A stretch of DNA of 10,135 nt from Alphaproteobacteria bacterium UBA6189 (GTDB taxonomy: Bacteria > Pseudomonadota > Alphaproteobacteria > Rickettsiales > UBA3002). Within the stretch, counting starts at the first letter, position 1, and the number at the start of each line of letters is the position of its first letter. The stretch spans positions 6,223 through 16,357 of the forward strand of contig DITH01000137.1 of assembly GCA_002422745.1 (NCBI GenBank), written 5' to 3'. Below are positions 5,708 through 10,135 of the stretch, piece by piece. The translations under genes and the position numbers were made by a program. The notes beneath the pieces are model-generated. The model made no database searches. It was given only the letters and a program-made list of their open reading frames with translations, and had not been told where the DNA came from.

Positions 5708-6685
5708 ATGCAGCAACCCAATGAAACCATGCGGTATGCCACAAAGGTGGGGCGGCTTCCAACGACCCCGATACCGGTAGTGCTACCCGATACATCGGCC
5801 TTGCTCGAACTGGCAATCGCCGTGGAGCAGATGCCCAACACCCTGCCCAACAGCGCCACGCATCAGAGCTATTCCTTTACGGAATTGATGCAAAAGCTCG
5901 GCCAGGGGCGCACCATTGTGCTCACACGGGACGTTCTGCGCGAGTTGATTCCCCTCACGGTCGGACGCCTCGACCTCGCCGGAGAAACGCCCGATCATTG
6001 GCAGATACCGGAAGGAATCGCGCCCTGCATGGTGCAAAAAGAAGGTTCGCTCGGACTATATAACTGGCTGCAAACGGCGCAGCAGCAGGGGCAATTGCGT
6101 ACCTATCCCAGCATCGATGCGATGATGAAGGCAGGCGAACTCGAAGCGGGGCGGGGCGGGGTGGTCATCGTCGATACGCAAGCGCGTATATCCGACATCA
6201 TGCCCGATGGGATCCGCCGTAGCGCAACGCGCGAATTCTATCCCCCCACCGGCGCGGTGCTCGATAATCTTGCCGAGCGGGTACGTACCTATCCGGATAA
6301 GGTGGATTGGGGCAGGCGCAGCGTGCATACCCTCAGCCAATGTATCAGCGACCAGGGCAAGGCGAATGGCAAAGCATACCAGCCCCTTGTGCTAAGCAGG
6401 GATATCCGTTTGTTGAAAACGATTCAGGACGATCAATCGATCAGTGTCTGGCCCATCATGCCGCGCACCTACGAATTGTTGGGCGGTATGGCGCTGCACG
6501 AGAAAACCCAGCAAAGCAAAGCCAATTTCTTTAACTTCCGCGAAGCGATCGACCGGCTGCGGCAGATGCAACAGCAAGAGCCGTTGCCTCAACTGCCCTA
6601 CGAACCTGAGAAAAAAAGCATCGCTCGTACCTTCGAATGGTTCAACGCCATCGGCAGGCACCAGGAAAAAAGCCCCGGCAAGTAA
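5708..6685 (+). CDS. PIN-like domain protein (putative nuclease), otherwise uncharacterised
   Basis: A 325-residue protein with what I read as an extended PIN domain. The N-terminal strand VVLPDTSALLELA carries the first acidic residue (D28). VLTRDVLRELIPL carries a candidate second (E79), and PLVLSRDIRLLKTI carries D232 in the place of the usual vTnD motif near the domain end. PIN domains with this acidic set are metal-dependent RNases, as in VapC toxins and the PhoH-linked PIN group. Here the spacing between D28 and D232 is much longer than in VapC (about 130 residues total), because of an insert at about 88-200 with an acidic and Gly-rich stretch. No PhoH-type ATPase follows. The start at 5708 has a strong GAGGAGAG four bases upstream; an in-frame ATG at 5630 lies before the TATAAT box and is rejected. 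There is no antitoxin-like partner. Cytoplasmic, function unknown. Confidence 0.65.
   Translation: MQQPNETMRYATKVGRLPTTPIPVVLPDTSALLELAIAVEQMPNTLPNSATHQSYSFTELMQKLGQGRTIVLTRDVLRELIPLTVGRLDLAGETPDHWQIPEGIAPCMVQKEGSLGLYNWLQTAQQQGQLRTYPSIDAMMKAGELEAGRGGVVIVDTQARISDIMPDGIRRSATREFYPPTGAVLDNLAERVRTYPDKVDWGRRSVHTLSQCISDQGKANGKAYQPLVLSRDIRLLKTIQDDQSISVWPIMPRTYELLGGMALHEKTQQSKANFFNFREAIDRLRQMQQQEPLPQLPYEPEKKSIARTFEWFNAIGRHQEKSPGK
6148..6164 (+). other. G-rich run with three GGGG tracts and a GG
   Basis: Inside the PIN-like gene, GGGG repeats three times with single-base spacers and is followed by TGG. It encodes AGRGGVV. The pattern could form a G-quadruplex in the coding strand or mRNA. The fourth tract is only GG, so a full three-tetrad structure is not assured. 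Confidence 0.3.
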
Positions 6686-6717
6686 TGCGCGACCGCGCGA
6701 AGCGCCGTGTCGCATTA
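6683..6717 (+). terminator. Nested hairpin over the stop codon of the PIN-like gene
   Basis: TAATGCG (6683-6689, starting with the stop codon) pairs with CGCATTA (6711-6717). Inside lies a second small stem, GCGC-GAA-GCGC (6695-6705). There is no T-run after it, so it is at best a weak or Rho-assisted terminator, or an mRNA 3'-end stabiliser. Confidence 0.35.
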
Positions 6718-6825
6718 TACTCCGCGTATTGAGTGGCAGCTGATTGCTTTAAATCTAATGGCAGTAAACTTTCATATGTTTCGTAAAGTCCACATGATAA
6801 GTTAAGCGCAGAGAATGGAGTTTCT

Positions 6826-7410
6826 ATGAACAATCGCGTCTTGCTGATTCGGGCTGGTGGAACAATCGACTCCGAGCCTTATACAGACCCTTATCATCCT
6901 CCAGAAATGGTGGATACGCTCAAAGGTGATAAAAGCCTAATCATGCGGACGGTCGCTAGCATTTCCGGTGGTGATAAAGTTGACGGGTTCTCGTGGGGTA
7001 AATGGCAAGAAGACAGTTTTGTCAAAGACAGCCAAAAATTCACTCAGGAAGACATGCAGGCACTGGCTGAAATGATTAAAGAAGACCCGCATCGCCACTT
7101 TGTCCTGACGCACGGTACGGATGCGATGACACGGAACGCAACGATGCTCCAAGACCTTTTAAAGGATACGGATAAGACCGTCGTATTCACTGGCGCAATG
7201 GTGCCGCTTTCTATGGCGCAGCAACATCCAAGCGATGCGGTGGAGGCATTAAAATTCACGCTTGAGCATATCGAGAATCAATCCGCCGGTGTTCATGTGG
7301 TAGGGCGGGATACTAAAACAAAGCGCCTTGGATTCTTCGATCCTCAAACTGTCGAAAAGAATAAACCGGAAAGCTTGGCTAATTTACAGTTCACGCTTAA
7401 TAGGCGCTAA
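6826..7410 (+). CDS. Single-domain asparaginase-like protein
   Basis: A 194-residue protein matching the N-terminal catalytic domain of bacterial asparaginases/glutaminases, which hydrolyse L-Asn (or L-Gln) to the acid and ammonia. Catalytic residues kept: T13 in AGGTID, T98-D99 in THGTDAMT, and K117 in DKTVVFTGAM; the substrate-binding D63-S64 is also present. Classic enzymes are about 330 residues with a C-terminal domain. Here the sequence ends after GFFDPQTVEKN, which resembles the end of the known stand-alone short asparaginase group. I read it as complete and not truncated. No signal peptide, so cytoplasmic. The start at 6826 has TGGAG five bases upstream. Codon use is AT-richer than the flanking genes, and it lies just outside the left repeat of the tRNA-Asn island, suggesting separate acquisition. 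Activity and preferred substrate are not shown. Confidence 0.82.
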   Translation: MNNRVLLIRAGGTIDSEPYTDPYHPPEMVDTLKGDKSLIMRTVASISGGDKVDGFSWGKWQEDSFVKDSQKFTQEDMQALAEMIKEDPHRHFVLTHGTDAMTRNATMLQDLLKDTDKTVVFTGAMVPLSMAQQHPSDAVEALKFTLEHIENQSAGVHVVGRDTKTKRLGFFDPQTVEKNKPESLANLQFTLNRR

Positions 7411-7480
7411 AAAGTCCGAACTCGAGCCGATAATAATGTTATATTTCATTGTTCTATTGAGCATCTGCGCTCACTTTAGA

Positions 7481-7502
7481 AAATGGCTCCGCGAGCTGGA
7501 TT
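7481..7502 (-). repeat. Distal attachment repeat (copy of tRNA-Asn 3' end)
   Basis: This 22-bp stretch begins AAATGGCTCC and ends CTGGATT, identical to 8581-8602. On the minus strand it reads as the end of the T-stem, the 3' acceptor strand, discriminator, CCA and three more bases of tRNA-Asn. Sequence on both outer sides diverges immediately, as expected of an att core. Confidence 0.75.
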
Positions 7503-7505
7503 GTC

Positions 7506-7580
7506 TCGGCTTCGCCTCGTTGCCTTACTAAGTTCGGCTACGCCTCACTAAGCGTCGGCGCGAACCGCTTCGCGGGTTCG
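7506..7580 (+). repeat. Cluster of short GC-rich hairpin units
   Basis: Two related units, one at 7506-7532 and one at 7534-7552, both begin TCGGC, contain a GGC-TNC-GCC mini-hairpin and end ACTAAG. A third TCGGC starts at 7555. The next 20 bp (7561-7580) fold as CGAACC-GCTTCGC-GGGTTCG with a one-base bulge. The cluster sits just inside the left island boundary and resembles palindromic intergenic repeats of the REP type in form. Confidence 0.45.
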
Positions 7581-7597
7581 CTCCAGCAAACCCAGAA

Positions 7598-7642
7598 CCA
7601 ACCAACAAAAAAGCCACCGCGAGGGTGGCTTTTGTTGGTTGG
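7598..7642 (-). terminator. Strong intrinsic terminator of the HEPN operon
   Basis: CCAACCAAC...GCCACC pairs with GGTGGC...GTTGGTTGG around a short GCGAG-type loop. On the minus strand, GCCACC-loop-GGTGGC is followed by six T residues, the standard Rho-independent form, about 70 bp after the stop of the HEPN-like gene. Read on the plus strand it has four T residues, so it may work in both directions and also end asparaginase-gene transcripts. Confidence 0.82.
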
Positions 7643-7657
7643 CTCCCCCTATTGGAC

Positions 7658-7670
7658 AGGTTCAGAACCT
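7658..7670. repeat. 13-bp palindrome AGGTTC-A-GAACCT
   Basis: A perfect inverted repeat with a single central base, between the terminator and the stop of the HEPN-like gene. Its left flank reads TGGCTCCCCCTATTGGAC, which weakly recalls the tRNA-Asn acceptor/T-stem end. Role unknown. Confidence 0.35.
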
Positions 7671-7710
7671 TACCAGCGCTTAGACAGGAAATTATAGCTA
7701 TAAGAAAGTG

Positions 7711-8283
7711 CTATCCTGCCTTGGCGGCATGATTCATCAATTCTTGAAAAACGCTTTCCAATTCATCGGCTGCTTTGCTTTTGAAAAAGGCTTCATGAAC
7801 TAAATTCTCGTGTTTGGAGTAAATCGCGCAGATCATAGTAACTAGGTCTGCAATATATTCTTTGCATTCATTTGGGACAAAGCCCGCTTTTGTGAATGCG
7901 GCATCATAGTCTAGGCTTACAGAGTTGTGGCCAAACGCATTGTTGCGCAGGATGCCGACTGCTTTAATGATCTTCTTATGCTTAGCCATAACTGCTCGAT
8001 ACGATTGAACGTCATCCACTGTGAACTTATCCGTTGGAAGAGATTTGAATACATCCTCCAAGTTGTGGCTGCGCTTGTCCGTTACTTTATAGAGAGCGAT
8101 GACCGTTGTGTAGAAAGTGGTGGTGATTAGAGCTCTTGAGTAAGAGCCATATTCATTCATGATGTCGACATACTTCGGACGAGTAGGGCCACGTAAAACC
8201 CACCACATTTCATAAAACGTTTTAGCTTCCAAAAGCGCTCTGCTGATTCTATCCAGCTTCTTCGAGATGGCTTTTTTGTCCAT
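7711..8283 (-). CDS. HEPN-domain protein, AbiU2-like (candidate toxin)
   Basis: A 190-residue all-helical protein. The key mark is LRNNAFGHNS, where R113 and H119 form the R-x5-H motif (Rx4-6H) of HEPN ribonucleases. The preceding helices (FYTTVIALYKVTDKRSHNLE, 57-76) resemble the AbiU2-like HEPN group associated with phage abortive infection. HEPN proteins with this motif commonly cut RNA, and partners neutralise them (established for the superfamily); cleavage here is inferred. The start at 8283 has GAGGAG four to five bases upstream and overlaps the end of the upstream small gene by 35 nt, giving tight coupling. It is the larger gene of the 1.1-kb island in a tRNA-Asn gene and is followed by a strong terminator. 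No MNT nucleotidyltransferase partner is present. No signal peptide or membrane segment. Alternative: a plain HEPN accessory protein without nuclease activity. Confidence 0.68.
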   Translation of the reverse strand: MDKKAISKKLDRISRALLEAKTFYEMWWVLRGPTRPKYVDIMNEYGSYSRALITTTFYTTVIALYKVTDKRSHNLEDVFKSLPTDKFTVDDVQSYRAVMAKHKKIIKAVGILRNNAFGHNSVSLDYDAAFTKAGFVPNECKEYIADLVTMICAIYSKHENLVHEAFFKSKAADELESVFQELMNHAAKAG

Positions 8284-8434
8284 GCTTCTCCTCGATACGT
8301 CGTATCAGATGTATTAACTCAACCACTCTGTAACCGGCTTCTATCGCTTCCAGTTCGGTGGCTGTAGGCACCTCTCTTTTCACCCAATCCGTTATACAGT
8401 TTGCAACTGTTTCATCAAATTTCTTATCTAACAT
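8249..8434 (-). CDS. Small helical protein, candidate antitoxin of the HEPN protein
   Basis: A 61-residue protein starting MLDKKFDETVANCITDW. It is charged and appears fully helical (ATELEAIEAGYRVVELIHLI, then RRIEEKHGQK). I know no family for it. It has no obvious helix-turn-helix, ribbon-helix-helix or MNT motif. The ATG at 8434 is preferred because GAGGAG is six bases upstream. An in-frame start at 8503 would add 23 residues across a non-coding leader and is not supported. It is the first gene of the operon and its 3' end overlaps the HEPN gene start by 35 nt. A small first gene overlapping a HEPN toxin-like gene is the usual layout of a neutralising partner, which is the basis for the guess. 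Its own function is not visible in the sequence. Confidence 0.6.
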   Translation of the reverse strand: MLDKKFDETVANCITDWVKREVPTATELEAIEAGYRVVELIHLIRRIEEKHGQKSHLEEAG

Positions 8435-8478
8435 ACTGATCTCCTCTAAATGACCCCAACTGGATACGAACCAGCTAG

Positions 8479-8488
8479 TTCCTAGGAA
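8479..8488. repeat. Perfect palindrome TTCCTAGGAA, possible operator
   Basis: A 10-bp two-fold symmetric site upstream of the small gene's ribosome-binding site. Toxin-antitoxin operons are often autoregulated through such sites; that role is inferred from position only. Confidence 0.35.
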
Positions 8489-8518
8489 AATCAATGATTT
8501 CACGAAAAGTGCAAGTTA

Positions 8519-8560
8519 CAGCAAAGCCGCACTCGAATTGGGTGAGCGGCGGATTTGCTG
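8519..8560. repeat. Imperfect inverted repeat next to the tRNA-proximal island end
   Basis: CAGCAAA (8519-8525) pairs with TTTGCTG (8554-8560). After one mismatch, CCGC pairs with a GCGG, leaving a loop of roughly 18 bases. It lies 20 bp from the tRNA-proximal repeat. It might terminate the tRNA transcript or serve as an arm-type recombinase site; neither is shown. Confidence 0.4.
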
Positions 8561-8580
8561 GATTTCTGGTGTTTGGAAAG

Positions 8581-8602
8581 AAATGGCTCCGCGAGCTGGA
8601 TT
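8581..8602 (-). repeat. tRNA-proximal attachment repeat
   Basis: The same 22 bp as 7481-7502, here forming the 3' end of the intact tRNA-Asn gene (8584-8658) and three bases beyond the CCA. Integration that restores the tRNA 3' end would leave exactly this. Confidence 0.75.
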
Positions 8603-8658
8603 CGAACCAGCGACCGATCGATTAACAGTCGATTGCTCTACCGCTGAGCTATCGCGGA
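8584..8658 (-). tRNA. tRNA-Asn (anticodon GUU), CCA encoded
   Basis: The minus strand from 8658 folds as a full cloverleaf. The acceptor is TCCGCGA with TCGCGGA, then discriminator G and an encoded CCA (8586-8584). The D-arm is AGCTCAGCGGTAGAGC. The anticodon stem ATCGA/TCGAT has loop CTGTTAA, giving anticodon GTT at 8626-8624. The T-arm is GCTGG-TTCGAAT-CCAGC. Position 37 is A, as in tRNAs that receive t6A. Its 3' end is the attachment site of the adjoining island and has been left intact. Confidence 0.95.
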
Positions 8659-8772
8659 ATACCGTAGTAACTGCCGATTTAGGGCAGGCGGCTTCTATGC
8701 CATAAAGGATTTTTCAACGCAAACTTTTTTATCCGCACTTGAAATTACCGGTAAATACGCCACGTTACGCCC

Positions 8773-9441
8773 ATGAAATGGCTTTCCTCAAAACCCTATA
8801 TCGCGGTGGAACTGGCACTGATGATGCTGGTGCTGCCCTATGCAATTTACGAGTTTCACCTCATCCGCTACATGATCCCCATTCTGTGGGGGGTGGCGAT
8901 GTACTGCGCCATCGTTCACCGCGTCACCACCGGCGAAACGTTGCGCCAGGCCTGGCATTGGGGCGAAATTAACCGCGCCAGCCTGGCGCCGCTGCTGCGG
9001 CGCTTCGCTATTTGTGCCATTTTCCTCACGGTCGCTACGCTGGTGCTGCTACCCGAACGCCTGTTCGGCTTCGTGCTCGAGAAACCCGCGTTCTGGGCAG
9101 TGGTGATGCTGCTCTACCCGCTGATCTCGGTGCTGCCGCAGGAAGTGATTTTCCGCCTGTTCTTCTTTGAGCGCTACAAGCATATTTTTAAAACGCAGGA
9201 GATGATGATCCTCGCCAGCGGGCTGGCGTTCGGCCTGGCCCATATTATTTTCCAAAACTGGGTAGCGCCGTTGCTGTGCGCGGTGGGTGGTATTATTTTC
9301 GCCATGACGTATGCCCGGCGCAAATCCCTCGCGCTGGTCTCGCTGGAGCATGCGCTCTATGGCGATTTTATCTTTACCATCGGGCTCGGCCTCTATTTCT
9401 ACCATGGCTCGGTCAAGGCCATTGCCGACGTCGCGCAATAG
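8773..9441 (+). CDS. CPBP-family (Abi/CAAX-like) intramembrane protease homolog
   Basis: A 222-residue inner-membrane protein with about six to eight hydrophobic segments. The CPBP glutamic-type protease motifs are present: PQEVIFR at 122-128 in the place of EExxxR (first Glu is Gln123, second is Glu124, Arg128), FGLAH at 153-157 for FxxxH, and LEHALYGD at 191-198 near the C-terminus. Members of this family include eukaryotic CAAX proteases (Rce1) and bacterial proteins linked to bacteriocin self-protection; many bacterial ones, including PQE variants, have no known substrate. No Shine-Dalgarno precedes the ATG at 8773, so a leaderless or weak initiation is possible. It starts about 115 bp from the tRNA-Asn 5' end and has GC-rich core codon use, so it is outside the island. 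Confidence 0.85.
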   Translation: MKWLSSKPYIAVELALMMLVLPYAIYEFHLIRYMIPILWGVAMYCAIVHRVTTGETLRQAWHWGEINRASLAPLLRRFAICAIFLTVATLVLLPERLFGFVLEKPAFWAVVMLLYPLISVLPQEVIFRLFFFERYKHIFKTQEMMILASGLAFGLAHIIFQNWVAPLLCAVGGIIFAMTYARRKSLALVSLEHALYGDFIFTIGLGLYFYHGSVKAIADVAQ

Positions 9442-9442
9442 C

Positions 9443-9479
9443 GCCCCGCATTGCGTTGCAGCATAAGGGGCTGAATTTT
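9443..9479 (+). terminator. Possible weak terminator after the CPBP gene
   Basis: GCCCC (9443-9447) pairs with GGGGC (9467-9471) across a 19-base loop and is followed by TGAATTTT. The stem is short and the loop long, so efficiency is doubtful. Confidence 0.3.
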
Positions 9480-9518
9480 CTTAAGGAACTGGTAACGGTT
9501 TTCTGGTAATCTCGGGGA

Positions 9519-10135
9519 ATGGACCCCTTGCAATCCGCCCCGTTAAGTCACTGGTATGGTGTGTGCGAACGCCACAGCCATGGCTGGTATGCCGAACCGT
9601 TGAACGTGATTTCATCGGCGGCGTTTATCATCGTGGCGATTTCCATTTACCGGTTTTATCACCGGCACGAGGATCTGGAACGCCGCTGGATCTGGGATAT
9701 TCACGCCCTCACGGTGCTGTGTTTCATCATCGGCACGAATTCGATTATTTTTCACGCCTTCCCGAGCCCGACGACCGAGCTGATGGACACGTTGGCGATT
9801 GTACTGTTCATCGTGATTTATTTCTGGAGCGTGCTGTTTCGCATCGGGCGGTGCAATTTATTCCAGGCGACCGTCTGCTTTATCGCCTTTGTCGGCGGCA
9901 CGCATATGCTGGTCAGCCAGTTTCCCCAGGCATTAAACGATTCGATCGGCTACCTGTCCAGTATGGTGGCGCTGATCGTCATCGCCATCCACCTGCATTT
10001 GCGCGCCCGGCCGAGTTCGCAGCATTTTATGCTGGCGGCGATTATTGGGGTATGCTCGCTTTTCGCCCGGGCGATCGATCGCGAAATCTGCGGTATATTT
10101 AGTTTCGGTTCGCATTTCCTCTGGCACACGCTGAA
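9519..10135 (+). CDS. Alkaline-ceramidase-like integral membrane hydrolase, N-terminal 205 residues
   Basis: Partial gene running off the right edge. The protein has several membrane helices and the ceramidase (CREST-superfamily) pattern: WYAEPLN at 23-29, GTNSIIFHA with S75 and H79, D90 in LMDTL, and HFLWH with H199 and H203 at the window end. In human ACER3 the zinc site uses a Ser, a His four residues on, an Asp eleven further, and an HxxxH pair. The same spacings are seen here, so the catalytic zinc site appears intact. Such enzymes cleave the amide bond of ceramides; the bacterial substrate is not known. The ATG at 9519 has GGGGA directly against it, too close for a ribosome site, and GGTAAT at 9505-9510 could be the -10 of a leaderless transcript. 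Family call is confident, activity inferred. Confidence 0.85.
   Translation, partial: MDPLQSAPLSHWYGVCERHSHGWYAEPLNVISSAAFIIVAISIYRFYHRHEDLERRWIWDIHALTVLCFIIGTNSIIFHAFPSPTTELMDTLAIVLFIVIYFWSVLFRIGRCNLFQATVCFIAFVGGTHMLVSQFPQALNDSIGYLSSMVALIVIAIHLHLRARPSSQHFMLAAIIGVCSLFARAIDREICGIFSFGSHFLWHTL

Larger units (their letters stand above)
7411..7710. other. Non-coding 300-bp stretch with island boundary and hairpins
   Basis: No supportable gene. It holds, from left: an AT-rich spacer (7411-7480), the distal copy of the tRNA-Asn 3' end (7481-7502), GC-rich short hairpin units built on TCGGC (7506-7580), a long inverted-repeat terminator (7598-7642), and a 13-bp palindrome at 7658-7670. Confidence 0.7.
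8435..8580 (-). promoter_or_regulatory. Leader/control region of the HEPN operon
   Basis: About 146 bp between the island edge and the first gene, without a credible gene. It contains a 10-bp palindrome TTCCTAGGAA (8479-8488), about 45 bp before the start codon and well placed for an operator. It also has a T-arm-like stem-loop CTGG-ATACGAA-CCAG (8460-8474) and an imperfect inverted repeat (8519-8560). A TTGCAC at about 8506-8511 (minus strand) may be a -35 element, but no good -10 follows, so I do not place a promoter exactly. Confidence 0.5.
7481..8602. mobile_element. Miniature tRNA-Asn-integrated island (integrase-less)
   Basis: The segment is bounded by two identical 22-bp direct repeats exactly 1,100 bp apart. 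The right copy is the 3' end of the intact tRNA-Asn gene plus three flanking bases; the left copy is an isolated fragment with no tRNA body beside it. This is the footprint left by tyrosine-recombinase integration into a tRNA 3' end (established pattern). Inside are only the small protein gene, the HEPN-like gene, their terminator and regulatory-looking palindromes, all AT-richer than neighbouring core genes. No integrase, excisionase or transposase is visible. It may be a deletion remnant of a larger island or an element mobilised in trans. Confidence 0.7.

Noticed and set aside
6826..7410. Reading the asparaginase as a truncated pseudogene
   Set aside because: The C-terminal end fits the known short stand-alone group and all catalytic residues are kept, with no remnant of a C-terminal domain downstream.
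7328..7531. 67-codon open frame across the asparaginase end and left att repeat
   Set aside because: It is a shadow of the asparaginase frame and continues into hairpin repeats; no ribosome site or family likeness.
7481..7580. A second tRNA gene at the left repeat
   Set aside because: Only the 3' acceptor/T-stem end is present; the sequence beyond has no anticodon or D arm.
7503..7642. CRISPR array
   Set aside because: The repeats are two imperfect units without regular spacers, and no cas genes are nearby.
8435..8503. Upstream extension of the small HEPN-operon gene
   Set aside because: It spans a palindrome and the T-arm-like hairpin, while ATG 8434 has a well-placed GAGGAG.
9563..10102. 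179-codon plus-strand open frame in the last 600 bp
   Set aside because: It is out of frame with the ceramidase-like gene starting at 9519, which has full family motifs and simply runs off the edge.

Overview
The window looks like part of the chromosome of an alphaproteobacterium. The evidence is gene content: bolA diverges from a J-domain gene that leads to cobS (cobaltochelatase subunit), an arrangement typical of that class, and a small orphan ParA, an Ogt-type methyltransferase and a long Sua5 lie nearby. No lineage below class can be fixed from sequence alone. Most of the window has the GC-rich codon use of a resident genome. The stretch from about 6.7 to 8.6 kb is visibly AT-richer and looks acquired.

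Layout. Bases 1-1489 (minus strand) carry a compact operon: J-domain protein, small lipoprotein and cobS (cut by the window edge), with the last two genes directly abutting. Bases 1519-2515 (plus) hold bolA and an overlapping gene for an unrecognised helical protein. Bases 2518-3732 (minus) hold parA followed by ogt. Bases 3827-4792 (plus) encode Sua5, the threonylcarbamoyl-AMP synthase of tRNA t6A modification. Bases 4814-5551 (minus) encode a DUF72/YecE-type protein. It is divergent from a PIN-like protein gene (5708-6685), whose leader holds a TATAAT box, a tandem heptamer and a small hairpin. Bases 6826-7410 (plus) encode a single-domain asparaginase-like protein.

The most notable region is 7481-8602. 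An intact tRNA-Asn(GUU) gene with encoded CCA lies on the minus strand at 8584-8658. The 22 bp at its 3' end and immediate flank recur exactly 1,100 bp away at 7481-7502. This is the classic footprint of integration into a tRNA gene. The enclosed segment has no integrase. It holds one tight two-gene operon: a 61-residue protein (8249-8434) overlapping by 35 nt a 190-residue protein (7711-8283) with a HEPN-type R-x5-H motif and resemblance to the AbiU2-like HEPN group. A strong terminator follows. The best reading is a miniature island carrying a candidate toxin-antitoxin or abortive-infection pair. This is inference; no activity is shown by sequence.

Beyond the tRNA gene are a CPBP-family intramembrane protease-like protein (8773-9441) and the first 205 codons of an alkaline-ceramidase-like membrane protein (9519 to the right edge) that keeps the expected zinc-site residues.
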